Source of the DNA: Promethearchaeota archaeon
GTDB lineage: Archaea; Asgardarchaeota; Lokiarchaeia; Sigyniarchaeales; SOKP01
NCBI GenBank assembly: GCA_029838195.1
Contig: JALGVJ010000004.1
Location: forward strand, 124,001 to 188,000
DNA: 64,000 nucleotides
Direction: 5' to 3'
Below are positions 37,793 to 47,510 of this stretch, one piece after another; within the stretch, counting starts at the first letter, position 1; each line of letters begins with the position of its first letter. A program made the translations under genes and the position numbers. The notes below the pieces were generated by a model that ran no database searches, had not been told where the DNA came from, and worked only from the letters and a program-made list of their open reading frames with translations.

Positions 37793-38170
37793 TTATTTTA
37801 AAGCTATAACATCAATTTCAATAAGCATGGAAGGAACGGGCAAATTAGCAACTTGAACCGTCGTTCTGGCAGGGAACTTCTCATCAACACCATTGTCTTT
37901 AAAAAATTTTTTGTAAGCCCGATTCATCATGCTAAAATCGTTAATATCTTTCAAGAAGACCGTAACTTTTACAATATCAGCGACTGATGCTCCTGCGGCT
38001 TCTAAAATGGTTTTCACATTTTCAAAGGCAGTAAGGGTTTGGTCAGTAATGCCTTCCGTGTTAGCTTTTGGTCCTTGACCTGATACGAATATTAAATTAC
38101 CTACTTTTACAGCAGGCGTGTAGGGACCAGCCACGGGGGTCCCTGGATTGATAAATTCTTTTTCCGTCAT
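37793..38170 (-). CDS. ridA: RidA-family enamine/imine deaminase
   Basis: 125 residues, the normal length. It has GPYTPAVKVGNLIFVSGQGP, the segment QTLTAFENVKTILEAAGAS, the substrate arginine (about R103) in FPARTTVQVANLP and the terminal EIDVIA. RidA hydrolyses reactive 2-aminoacrylate and similar enamines produced by PLP-dependent dehydratases. It lies about 120 bp downstream of a PLP D-serine-dehydratase-like gene on the same strand, whose product would be just such an enamine. Confidence 0.94.
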   Translation of the reverse strand: MTEKEFINPGTPVAGPYTPAVKVGNLIFVSGQGPKANTEGITDQTLTAFENVKTILEAAGASVADIVKVTVFLKDINDFSMMNRAYKKFFKDNGVDEKFPARTTVQVANLPVPSMLIEIDVIALK

Positions 38171-38289
38171 TTTTTTCCCATTATCTTATAATTAATTTGA
38201 TGTATAAGAAAGGAGATATAAAAATAAAAATTTGTTGAATAAAAGATTGCCATGTTCATGTTTCATGAGCATGTTGAGGATTCACCAAA

Positions 38290-39387
38290 TTAGTAATTTT
38301 TTCCTCGAGCCAATACCGGCCAAGTACCGATATATTTTCCATCTTTTATCACGTGGATGAAATCATAAAGATTTACTGTAATGCAGACGTGTGCGGGAAT
38401 TAATTCAATTTTATCTCCAATTTTATAGTTTGTGCCGGGTGCTGCTTTAAATTGGGCATGTTCTTCAGTGAAAACGCGCCACCTATTTTTTGGATTGTCT
38501 TTAAAAATGGGTTTTCCATCGCCCGTTGGCACTGCTTTCAAACCAGAGTCAATAGTAAATAATCTTGGACCCGTTTTATTTTGAATCGTGCCTAATACCG
38601 TAACAGCAGGCTTGAATATGGGATTTACCATTTCTATGTGCTCATCAGAAAAAACATAGGTACCTGGTTGAATTTCAGTAATTCCTTCACATTTTCCCGC
38701 AAACATGTAAGTTCCTGAGCCGGAAGCCGTGATGTAATTAATGTCAAATCCATTTGCATTTAAGAGATCTCTTGTATCCAGAGCCAATTTCATGCATTCT
38801 CTCGTCATTCTTTCCTTATCTTCGAGATTTGTCATGGGAGTTAGATGGCCTTCATAGGCTTGAAGTCCTACTAACTCTAAATGCGGTGCTTTTTTTATTA
38901 AACGTGCTAATTGAAGAGCGGGGCCACCAGGTTTAATTCCACATCTTCCGAATCCCACGTCAAGGTCAATTAAGACTTCAATTTATTGGGAGTATTTTGA
39001 AGCCATTTCTTCGAGATCTTTTATATTTTTTTCCGAATCGACGCAAGCGCGGGTTAGACTAAATTTGTTTAATAAAACTAGCCTTTTTATTTGATTAGGA
39101 ATGATGATTTCATTGGTGATGAGGATATCATTAAAGCCACATTGCGCATAAACTTCAGCTTCTCCAACATTAGCTACAGCGATGCCTTTCGCATTATTTC
39201 CGGCTAATTTTTGCTGGATATGGGCGACTAAAGGAATTTTAGCAGTTTTTACATGTTGTCGCAAGTTAATTCCTTGTTCTTTAACGAAATGGGCCATGTG
39301 TTTCATGTTTTGTTCCATTATATTATAATTTAATATTAAAGCGGGTGTAGAGATTTCTTCTTTCCAAGAGTCATCCATGTTCTTCAC
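38290..39387 (-). pseudogene. D-serine dehydratase / D-threonine aldolase-like PLP enzyme with in-frame TAA
   Basis: From ATG 39387 the frame encodes the alanine-racemase-like N-terminal barrel. The PLP lysine is K47 in RQHVKTAKIP, followed by GIAVANVGEAEVYAQCG. TAA at 38983-38985 stops it after ASKYSQ. Without a shift, the same frame continues (IEVLIDLDVGFGRCGIKPGG) to 38290, giving about 365 residues in all. The C-terminal PAHVCITVNLYD has the His-x-Cys zinc ligands of eukaryote-type D-serine dehydratase rather than the His-x-Asp of D-threonine aldolase. A single C-to-T change (CAA to TAA) could account for the stop. Confidence 0.85.
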
Positions 39388-39623
39388 TTTTTTATAAAAA
39401 ATTGATAAAAAATTATCTTAGAACATGTTTTTTAATTAAATAACGTTTAATAAATTAATCGAGACTAGCATTATATAAAAAATAACCATATTTGCTTTTT
39501 CTTACGGATGATACATCCAATTTTAATTTTAATTAAGTTTTAATCAGAGATTTTTTTCTTTTTATTTGATCTGATTAAATAAAAATGCCTATCAATGATA
39601 AAACAAGTGATAAAGGGGATACG

Positions 39624-41423
39624 ATGAATGTAATCTGGGTTGCATGTTTTGAATACCAAGGTATTGCAAAGGTGGGAGGCCTTGGAGAAGTTTCAGCGCA
39701 TCAAACGAGCAGTTTAAGCAAGGATTTTGATTTTTGCGTCTTTCTTCCCTCTCACGGTCAAATTGAAAGATTGAAAACATATTATCAGGTGCAACAATTA
39801 CCTTTTCATTGTAAAGGGAAGCAAAAATTTTCATTCACTAAAAACAAGAAGAAAAGGCAAGAATTTCGAATTAATTTTTATAAGGTTAAGATGGAAGATA
39901 TTAATGTTATATTATTGTCCGGCGGAAATTCATTTACTCGTGGATTTTTGGATGATAAAATAGTGTACAATCCTGATTCCCTTCAAGGAAAGATATGCTT
40001 TTTTAGTATTGGAATGAAATTTTATGTTAATAAATTATTGAAAAAAAAAAATTATGATGCTTTACCGAAAATCATCCATCTCCATGATTATCACGTGGTT
40101 CTCCCTTATATTTCCATCAAACAAGCACTCATGAAGAAAGGATTTGATATTTCCTCCCTCATCACTTTTCATTTATTAACGTGGCCCCGTTTCGAATTAG
40201 ATTTCTATAAAGATTGCGGTATTGACGATACTCCCTTTCGGATCCTGACACGAGAAGGCAATAAAAATCTTACGATCAGTGAAATTTTTAACTTAATTTT
40301 AGAAACTCGGAAAGAACAACAAGCCAGAAAGAGTTTAAATACGCATGAAATTCCTACGGTAGAACAAGTGGGTGCAGTAGTGTCCGATCTGGTTATAACG
40401 GTGAGTGAATCTTACTTGAAATCAGATATCATTCCCAATTTAGGCAATGAATTGATTAAATTTAAAACAGATTTCGTATGGAACGGATGTGATTGGAATC
40501 ATGATATCATGCTCGAAAACATCTTAAAAGAATTGGGAAACGAAATCCAAGAAGTCTTACGTTTACCAACCCGTCATTCCATTTCAAGAGAAGATTTAAA
40601 AAGATATTTACTCACGTTTAAATTGGGTAATTTAACCGAAAGCCCTCTCATTCAATCCAAGAAAATATTGGCTGTAATCAATGAAATTTCCAATGGGAAT
40701 TCCTTCATTAAAAATGGCAAGATTAAAAATTTTTCGGATTCTGGTCCTTTAGCAATCTCAACGGGTAGAGTTTCAAGACAGAAAGGATTTGATATCATTT
40801 TTGACGCAATTCCCCTTGTTCTTGAAAAAATCCCCAATGCCAAGTTTTTGATTTTAGCGCTTCCAACCGAATACAGCTTAGAAGAGATTAAACATTATGC
40901 CGAACAAGTTAAAAAATATCCTTACAACCTTAGAATATTATTTGGACTTGCTCCGAATATATTCAAATTAGCACATGTTTCTGCCGATGTATATGCTGCG
41001 ATGTCCCGATGGGAACCTTTTGGAATTATCGCATTGGAAGCCATGGCATCAAAATTACCCGTAATAGCCTCAAGAGTCGGAGGACTACAAGAGACAATTA
41101 TAGATATCAGAGAAGATGTCGAAAATGGCACGGGTATCTTGATTCCTAAGGAGAGCCCGATAAATTTAGCTGAAGCTCTTATTACTTTTTTTCAATTAGC
41201 TCGAATAAATGAATTGAGCAAGAGAGGGATTTCATTAGAAAAAATCCAAAAGAAAATTGATATAAACGGGATTCCCATTTCAATATTAAAAAATCAAGTA
41301 ATAAAAAACCCCCGATTATATGAAAAGATTAGAGAAAATTGTCATGGAAGAGTACAAGAACGCTTTCGATGGACTGTCGTTTCGAAAAAATTAAAACATC
41401 TCTACGAGGGCTTGTTAAAATAA
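39624..41423 (+). CDS. GT5-family glycogen/starch synthase-like glycosyltransferase
   Basis: About 599 residues from ATG 39624, preceded by AAAGGGG at good distance; ATG 39585 would add 13 residues. The N-terminus MNVIWVACFEYQGIAKVGGL has the ADP-glucose-binding KxGGL motif. HLHDYHVVLPYISIK, then STGRVSRQKGFDIIFDA and the C-terminal MSRWEPFGIIALEAMASKLP with the retaining-GT Glu are all present. Two insertions make it longer than a bacterial GlgA (about 480). It likely makes an alpha-1,4-glucan and pairs with the GH57 gene at 11849. Confidence 0.85.
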   Translation: MNVIWVACFEYQGIAKVGGLGEVSAHQTSSLSKDFDFCVFLPSHGQIERLKTYYQVQQLPFHCKGKQKFSFTKNKKKRQEFRINFYKVKMEDINVILLSGGNSFTRGFLDDKIVYNPDSLQGKICFFSIGMKFYVNKLLKKKNYDALPKIIHLHDYHVVLPYISIKQALMKKGFDISSLITFHLLTWPRFELDFYKDCGIDDTPFRILTREGNKNLTISEIFNLILETRKEQQARKSLNTHEIPTVEQVGAVVSDLVITVSESYLKSDIIPNLGNELIKFKTDFVWNGCDWNHDIMLENILKELGNEIQEVLRLPTRHSISREDLKRYLLTFKLGNLTESPLIQSKKILAVINEISNGNSFIKNGKIKNFSDSGPLAISTGRVSRQKGFDIIFDAIPLVLEKIPNAKFLILALPTEYSLEEIKHYAEQVKKYPYNLRILFGLAPNIFKLAHVSADVYAAMSRWEPFGIIALEAMASKLPVIASRVGGLQETIIDIREDVENGTGILIPKESPINLAEALITFFQLARINELSKRGISLEKIQKKIDINGIPISILKNQVIKNPRLYEKIRENCHGRVQERFRWTVVSKKLKHLYEGLLK

Positions 41424-41533
41424 CTCTTCCCTTTCTCTCCTTTTCTTTCAAAAAATCTCATGATTGAATATAAAAAGATAATCTGTTTATAAAAAACTCA
41501 AAAGGGGTAAAAAAAAAGGGATATTTAATAAGA

Positions 41534-42358
41534 TTATTTCCATTTCCATTTTGGCTTGGTCTTTTGCAAGCGAGCTAAAGCCCCGGATACCGCATCTTTC
41601 GTTTGGAGGAGCTGTGAGCTTATTAGGGTCTCCAGTTCGTTTCCAAATGCAATATCCTTACCATAGCAGTCATCAATGAGTTTTTTAGTTAAGCCCACAG
41701 CTAAAGGAGCCGAATCGATTAACTCATCTGTATACATTTTAATGATTGAATTTAATTCTTCTGCAGTGCTGGCAAACCGATTTACCACTCCTAAACGATA
41801 CGCTTCCTTACCATCAAATCTTCTTCCGGTCAACGCAATATCTTTCGCATTAGGTATACCCACTAATCTGGTCAGTCGAATTGATCCCCCAACGTCAGGA
41901 TTCATGCCAATTTTGGTTTCTAGCATGCTAAAAATGGAACTTTCAAGGGCAAATCGAAAATCACATGCTAAAGCTAGTTCAAAACCAAGCCCAAAACAAT
42001 ATCCTCGAATATCTGCGATTACGGGCTTTTCCATCTTTTCTAATTTGGACAAAACGGGTTGAATGAAAGTATTAGCGAAATAGCGAAAATTTCTTGGAAT
42101 CCTCAAATCAGGAATTTTTCCTTCCGGATCTTTTTCTTGTCCCGTGAGAAAGTTTAAATCAATACCGGCGCTAAAAATGTCATCTCCACCCGTAATAATT
42201 ACCACTCGGGTATTAGTTCTTTCAATCTTATCAAAAGCATCATTTAAACCCACTAACATGTCGAAATTAATTGCATTTTTCTTATCCGGTCGATTCATTT
42301 TAATGGTGGTGATGGTTTTGTCTTCGTTTTCTTCAATTAATACTACCTTTTCACTCAT
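41534..42358 (-). CDS. Enoyl-CoA hydratase/isomerase family protein
   Basis: 274 residues of the crotonase fold. FSAGIDLNFL and KPVIADIRGYCFGLGFELAL form the oxyanion hole, and ALACDFRFA is the family signature. The active-site region ETKIGMNPDVGGSIRL has Glu and Asp arranged as in dienoyl-CoA isomerases rather than the PE of classical hydratases. It therefore may be a Delta3,5-Delta2,4-dienoyl-CoA isomerase-type enzyme. With the 3-hydroxyacyl-CoA dehydrogenase at 50708 it suggests acyl-CoA breakdown. Confidence 0.87.
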   Translation of the reverse strand: MSEKVVLIEENEDKTITTIKMNRPDKKNAINFDMLVGLNDAFDKIERTNTRVVIITGGDDIFSAGIDLNFLTGQEKDPEGKIPDLRIPRNFRYFANTFIQPVLSKLEKMEKPVIADIRGYCFGLGFELALACDFRFALESSIFSMLETKIGMNPDVGGSIRLTRLVGIPNAKDIALTGRRFDGKEAYRLGVVNRFASTAEELNSIIKMYTDELIDSAPLAVGLTKKLIDDCYGKDIAFGNELETLISSQLLQTKDAVSGALARLQKTKPKWKWK

Positions 42359-42438
42359 TTTTTTTCATCTTTAAAATTTACAATTAATTCTATTTAATGG
42401 AAAAGAGGGAATTAAATTAAAAGGATTTTAATTTTTCG

Positions 42439-44430
42439 TTAATGTCTAAAAATTTGTTTGGAATGCCAAAAAGGATAAAGTGTTTGATATATTGCATTCT
42501 CTTTATCGGGAACTAATTCTAATTCCGTGCGGAGCCAGTTTGAAATCCAATTTGATTTATCCCTAAAACGCTCATCTAAAAATATTATAGCGCCTTTATC
42601 ATCAATTTTCCTTATGGGACGGCCCGCTGCTTGGTTTGCCCTTTGGACAGCGGGATATAAATAAGCAAAATTCCAGCCTTGCTTATCAAACACTTTATCA
42701 TAATAAGTAATTTTTGCCTGAACTCGAGGTGAAGGAAGATGATAGGGAAACCCCGCAATAACCACGGAATTCATATATTCTCCTGGAAAATCTTCTCCTT
42801 CTGAGTTCCTTCCGCCACACACCCCTAATAAGACACCCCCTCCTCCATCTTTTACTCTTGTCATTGATTTAAAATTTTCAATCATCAATGAATTTTCAGT
42901 TGCAGATAAATTTGGAGATTCAATGAAAAGTTTCTTTTCATATCTCATGATTGAACGTTCTAAACCAAAACGAAGGAGTGCTTGAAGTATTTTATAGGAT
43001 GCACAGAAAATACCAACATTAGCGGGCGTACAAGCAATAACTTCTTCTATTTTATTTACTATCTTTGTAAACATGCGCGGATTTCTATCCTCTTTTCTCG
43101 TACTCACGCCTTCAACGATCAATACCCTAATATTTTCTTTTTTGAAAGGAGATTCTGCTATTATCGCTTTATAGCCTTTTCCACATCTGTTTAATCCCAT
43201 GAGATGGTTATACACGTACGGATTAACCGTTCCCGATAAATTCAAGCACGAATGACAATTTTTAAGGATCGGTATGGAAATTTCCCTTGGTTCCAAAGCA
43301 ACAATTTCTAGTGCTATATATTTCTTATTTTTTTTTTGAGTTATTTTATAACAAAAAAAATAGGAATCCAAGTCCAAAGTTTCAAGCCATTTTAACCAAA
43401 AATTCGCAAGATTACCGAGATAATCCCTAGAGAATATCCCATTAGCCAATTTTTCTTCATGAATAGCTAACCCATATTCTAATAAATCTTCCAAAAATAG
43501 CTTAAAATTATTTAAATTCTCAAAGCCTAATTTAATTATAATATTATTCAATAATTTCTTCGGATTAATGGGTTCTTCTGCTTTTTTGAGGAACTCTTTA
43601 CGTTTATTCAACAGATCTAATAAGAAATTTACAAATCTCCGAATAGAATATGGCCCCTGGTACGATTGCAAATCTTTCTGACATTGTCTTAAGGAATAAG
43701 GAGTAAGTTTCATGGAATTGATCTCTGTTGCCACATCGATAATATTATGACACTCATCTAAAATTAGAATGCAATCTTTCAATTCTCTTTCAATAAACTG
43801 TAAAAACGAGTCTCGTATAAAAGGATTGAAAATCCATTGATAATTGCAAATAATAATTTTCATCTCTTTTAAAAGAAACTTACTGAGAAAATAAGGGCAA
43901 ATTTTTTTTTCCTTACAAATTGTAATTAATTCATCTGCTTCCACGGGCTGATTAAAAATCTCCGGTTCGATGAGGATAGGTGAATCAACGTTTACCCGCT
44001 TTTTTAATAAATTAAGAAAATATCTACAATTCTTATTTTTTCTTAGATCCGTGCAGACAGTCATGGATTCTTGAGGATTTAATTTAAGAGATAAGAGTGT
44101 TTCATTCAAGCACATTTCATTTCTCCCACGGATTGACAAGCCATTAATCATGACGGGCTCTTCAAATTTTTCTAAAAAAGAATGGATTTTCTTTAATTCT
44201 TTTATGACACGAGCATTTTGTGCGTACGTGCGACATAAATAAATGACTTTTAAATCATTTTTGAGGGCAATGGGGAGAGCCGCACATAAGGCCATGATTG
44301 TTTTTCCCGTACCATTTGGGGCACTTAAAAGAATTATTTTCTCTTGAGCTAAGCTCTCTTCTATTTGTTTTATGATTTTTTCTTGGGAAATGCGAAATTG
44401 TTCGTATGGAAAAAATTTTAAATAATTTAT
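42439..44430 (-). CDS. XPD/Rad3-like Fe-S DNA helicase, start apparently ATA
   Basis: About 663 residues. The Q-motif-like FPYEQFRISQ and Walker A SAPNGTGKT precede the first ATG (44295). Fe-S cysteines occur as MCLNETL, VCTDLRKNKNC and KICPYFL. The DEAH-like box is ILDECHNIIDVA. Motif VI is QAAGRPIRK. XPD helicases unwind DNA 5'-3' in repair. From the stop codon at 44467-44469 to that ATG there is no in-frame ATG, GTG or TTG. ATA at 44430, with AGGTG 7 nt upstream, is the best candidate start. If ATG 44295 were used the protein would lack Walker A. Confidence 0.82.
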   Translation of the reverse strand: MNYLKFFPYEQFRISQEKIIKQIEESLAQEKIILLSAPNGTGKTIMALCAALPIALKNDLKVIYLCRTYAQNARVIKELKKIHSFLEKFEEPVMINGLSIRGRNEMCLNETLLSLKLNPQESMTVCTDLRKNKNCRYFLNLLKKRVNVDSPILIEPEIFNQPVEADELITICKEKKICPYFLSKFLLKEMKIIICNYQWIFNPFIRDSFLQFIERELKDCILILDECHNIIDVATEINSMKLTPYSLRQCQKDLQSYQGPYSIRRFVNFLLDLLNKRKEFLKKAEEPINPKKLLNNIIIKLGFENLNNFKLFLEDLLEYGLAIHEEKLANGIFSRDYLGNLANFWLKWLETLDLDSYFFCYKITQKKNKKYIALEIVALEPREISIPILKNCHSCLNLSGTVNPYVYNHLMGLNRCGKGYKAIIAESPFKKENIRVLIVEGVSTRKEDRNPRMFTKIVNKIEEVIACTPANVGIFCASYKILQALLRFGLERSIMRYEKKLFIESPNLSATENSLMIENFKSMTRVKDGGGGVLLGVCGGRNSEGEDFPGEYMNSVVIAGFPYHLPSPRVQAKITYYDKVFDKQGWNFAYLYPAVQRANQAAGRPIRKIDDKGAIIFLDERFRDKSNWISNWLRTELELVPDKENAIYQTLYPFWHSKQIFRH

Positions 44431-44806
44431 GAAGATACACCTGAGTTCTCTTTTTAAACCTTGATTCTATTTTTATATTTTAAATAAAATATTCGTTTTC
44501 GACTATTCAAGAAAAATTAGTAGTTCCAATAAATTTTACATGTCAAGAATTCTATTTTAAATTTTTTTGACTTTTTTAATTTCCTTATATCTTTTTCTTT
44601 CATGAAAAAGAATTTTCATTACAATTACAAGTTTTCTATTGAAATGGACGCTTATTAAGAGTTGTCAATATGTGGAATGTAAATAAATTTCCTTGGAGTT
44701 TGAGGAATGTTTAAAATTTTTTATTCATGGTTATTAAATTAATTATTTTTGTTTTGGTACATACCATTATTTTTTATTAATTTGAAATGTTTATATCTTA
44801 GAGAAG
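44431..44806. other. Divergent intergenic region
   Basis: 376 bp between the XPD-like gene (minus) and a membrane-protein gene (plus). AT-rich with several T-runs; no gene, RNA or repeat recognised. Confidence 0.5.
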
Positions 44807-45706
44807 ATGTCAAAAATTACCGAACTAAGATTTAGGAACTTGGTTTCAGAAGGCTTTTTACGAGAGTTAATCTTGTTTTTTTTTCTCTTTTTATTGACAA
44901 TAGCTCAGGTTTGGGAGTCCATTTTATTGTTCATTTTTCCGCTTATATCTTTTGGATTTTATGTTTTCTTCAGGATATTAAGCATAAATAAATGGAAGCT
45001 CACGTTTTCTAAAGATATAATCATCTATAATCCTTTAGGCGTGGAAAAAAGACATGCTAATCGATTCTACTTTGTTTCTCTTTTTACCCTCATCTTAATC
45101 TTTTGGATTGGAGCAGAAAGTTTATATCATCCTCAGTTAATCGAAGATTACTCGAGTTATTTCTTAGCATTATTGATTTTCGTGTATACTTTTGGGTTTA
45201 TTTGGATTTTTATTGACATGTGGAAATATAGTAAAATTCAAATTAAATTAGGAAAAATCATTGAGGATAATGAAAATTTAAACATCCATTCAATTTCTCC
45301 ATCAACTTCTCAGAAAAAAGAGATCACGAGTTCTCTGAGCTTTAAAGTCTTTAAACAAATCATTATTATGAACTGGATCATTTTCGTGAGCACCAATATT
45401 TTGAATTTACTTTCTATAATGTTCTTGGAAAACCGAATTCTTATGGGTTTTAACATTATCTTACCCGGTACAAGCCCTTTAAATCAAAATGGGATACATG
45501 TGTCTTTTTTAATTTTCTTCTTCATGATTATTCCGCCCAGTTCTTGTCTAATCAGTTTTCTTCTTCTCTATAACAATATAATGAAAATTAGTCTTGAAAA
45601 ATTTGAAATATTGTTAGGGGCTTTACCAAGGGACAAGCAACTCAAAATAAAACAAGAATTATTCTCCTTGAATGATAAATTTAAATTAATTTCAAGATTA
45701 GAATAA
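44807..45706 (+). CDS. Integral membrane protein, unknown family
   Basis: 299 residues with about six hydrophobic segments: a pair at about 20-55, a pair at about 88-142 and a pair at about 185-255. A polar cytosolic-looking loop lies at about 148-180, and the tail is charged (LPRDKQLKIKQELFSLNDK). No catalytic motif seen. It lies 63 bp before a small GTPase gene on the same strand, which in turn overlaps a membrane peptidase gene, so the three may form a functional set at the membrane. I do not recognise the family. Confidence 0.6.
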   Translation: MSKITELRFRNLVSEGFLRELILFFFLFLLTIAQVWESILLFIFPLISFGFYVFFRILSINKWKLTFSKDIIIYNPLGVEKRHANRFYFVSLFTLILIFWIGAESLYHPQLIEDYSSYFLALLIFVYTFGFIWIFIDMWKYSKIQIKLGKIIEDNENLNIHSISPSTSQKKEITSSLSFKVFKQIIIMNWIIFVSTNILNLLSIMFLENRILMGFNIILPGTSPLNQNGIHVSFLIFFFMIIPPSSCLISFLLLYNNIMKISLEKFEILLGALPRDKQLKIKQELFSLNDKFKLISRLE

Positions 45707-45769
45707 AATTAATTAATATTAATTTCATGTTAATTATATAAAAATTCTTGATGAGAAATAGGCACTTCA

Positions 45770-46309
45770 ATGAAACGGAAGAAACTCTTATATAAGTGCG
45801 TTATCGTAGGTGATGGCGGCGTTGGGAAGACCACAATGGTCCAGAGATTGATTACCGGCAATTATATTCCCCAAAAAATGACCATTGGCACGGATTTAGC
45901 TACTTATTCTATTGAAATTAATGATGAGGATGGAACTATTTATGATATAATATTGCAGCTGTGGGATTTTGCGGGTGAGGCGAGATTTCGGTTCTTTTTG
46001 CCAAACTATGCGAAAGGAGCCCGTGGCTGCTTAATTTGTTATGATATCACGAGATATTCGAGTTATGAACATTTAGAAGAATGGTATAATATAGTAAATG
46101 AGAATGCTGCTAATCCAGTGTACATATTGGTGGGGCAAAAATATGATTTAGCGGAGCAAAAACGCGTTGTAGACGTGGAAAAAGCGAGAGAATTTCAACA
46201 ACATTATGACATTCCCCATCTATTTGAAACATCTAGTAAAACAGGTTATAATAATAAAATTATTTTTGAAACTTTAGCAAAAGAAATTATTAAGAAAACC
46301 CATGCTTGA
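45770..46309 (+). CDS. Ras/Rab-like small GTPase
   Basis: 179 residues. G1 is GDGGVGKT (14-21), the G2 Thr is in MTIGTDL (about 38-43), and G3 is WDFAGEARF (Asp66, Gly69). The usual Gln after Gly is Glu70, which often lowers hydrolysis. G4 reads GQKYD (122-126) instead of NKxD, and G5 is TSSKTG. No C-terminal lipidation Cys is present. Such GTPases are abundant in Asgard archaea and regulate membrane or cytoskeletal processes. It overlaps the M28 peptidase gene by 8 bp, so the two are translated together. Confidence 0.93.
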   Translation: MKRKKLLYKCVIVGDGGVGKTTMVQRLITGNYIPQKMTIGTDLATYSIEINDEDGTIYDIILQLWDFAGEARFRFFLPNYAKGARGCLICYDITRYSSYEHLEEWYNIVNENAANPVYILVGQKYDLAEQKRVVDVEKAREFQQHYDIPHLFETSSKTGYNNKIIFETLAKEIIKKTHA

Positions 46310-47504
46310 ATCTTCCTTTAAATATTTCTCTACGGATTTCGTGAGAAAATTATCTTTTCCGCGTCTTGCCGGCTCTGATGGGGAACAAAAAGCTCAAGAA
46401 CTTATTGAGTCAGAATTGAAGCGTCTCGGTATTGATGCTTTTGAAAAGGAACCTTTTAACTACACTACTTTTTTTATGAACGTATTATTACGATTTTATA
46501 ATCCCCTTATTGGACTTCTGATGATCTTCATTTACTTATCACTTCATTTTAAATTTCATGGATTGACTATCGTGTTAACCATTTTATTATTTATTTTATC
46601 GTGGTTTGGGAGGCAAATTAGGGAAAAAATCCAATTTACGTTTAGGAAAATAGGAAAGCTGAAGACATCATTTAATTATATCATTAAATTGCAAGCTAAT
46701 AAGGAGGAGGAAAAAAATAAGAAGAATATAGTGCTTTTTGCCCATTATGATTCCATTAGTCATGAATTTCATCCTTTATTCGCAGGCGCAATTTATCTTT
46801 TTTCACTTTTGGGGGGCTCAATTTTTTCAGTCCATGTCATTATCGTTTTATTTTTATTTTATTTCAATTTTGTTTCAGACCTTATTTTAATCCAATTTAT
46901 CTATAGTTTTTTCCTTGCGGGGTTCTATGGGATTCAATTATTTAATCGACGCCATAATAAATCGTCAGGAACTGCTGATAATGCTACCGGCGTGGCATGT
47001 GCCCTATATTTAGCGGATTATTTTAACAAAAATAGATTAAAATACTTGAATTTAATAATCGTGCTCACCGGAGCCGAAGAAATGGGAGATTACGGCGCGT
47101 ATAGCTTCATTAAAACGCATTGTAAAGAATTTGAAAAAACCAATTCATTTTTTCTAATTTTTGATACCTTAGGCTCAAAAAAACAAATGAATTTTTATGC
47201 TTGGTCGCAGGGCTTGCTCCCACGACACGTGTTCTCTCCCACATTGAATAAACACCTCCAAGAGTTTTTAGAAAAAAAGGGTGTTAATAAGTATAAAATA
47301 AAACCGTTTGCCATTCCTCCCTTCATTCATTATTCCACGGATCACGCCCCTTTAAAACCTCTTAGATACGAATTCCTTGTATTTTTCTCTAATGCTCCGA
47401 TTCATTCTTCTCGTGATAATCTTCAAAATTATTCTCCTGAAATGCTTGAAGATTTTAATAGATTCATGACGGATTTTATACTTCATTTAGATGAAAAACT
47501 ATAA
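46302..47504 (+). CDS. Membrane-anchored M28-family zinc peptidase
   Basis: 400 residues. The start ATG lies inside the end of the GTPase gene. The metal ligands are complete: LFAHYDS (H148, D150), GTADNATGV (D226), TGAEEMGDYGA (E259/E260) and HYSTDHAPLK near 347. Two hydrophobic segments at about 65-102 and two at about 162-210 interrupt the peptidase domain, which is unusual; M28 enzymes are usually soluble or singly anchored. It is likely an aminopeptidase-type enzyme at the membrane. The coupling to a small GTPase suggests regulation of, or by, the GTPase. Confidence 0.88.
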   Translation: MLESSFKYFSTDFVRKLSFPRLAGSDGEQKAQELIESELKRLGIDAFEKEPFNYTTFFMNVLLRFYNPLIGLLMIFIYLSLHFKFHGLTIVLTILLFILSWFGRQIREKIQFTFRKIGKLKTSFNYIIKLQANKEEEKNKKNIVLFAHYDSISHEFHPLFAGAIYLFSLLGGSIFSVHVIIVLFLFYFNFVSDLILIQFIYSFFLAGFYGIQLFNRRHNKSSGTADNATGVACALYLADYFNKNRLKYLNLIIVLTGAEEMGDYGAYSFIKTHCKEFEKTNSFFLIFDTLGSKKQMNFYAWSQGLLPRHVFSPTLNKHLQEFLEKKGVNKYKIKPFAIPPFIHYSTDHAPLKPLRYEFLVFFSNAPIHSSRDNLQNYSPEMLEDFNRFMTDFILHLDEKL

Positions 47505-47510
47505 AAAAAA

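Noticed and set aside
44255..44440. GTG-started frame overlapping the N-terminus of the XPD-like gene
   Set aside because: The translation has no family features, while the overlapping frame encodes the Q-motif and Walker A.
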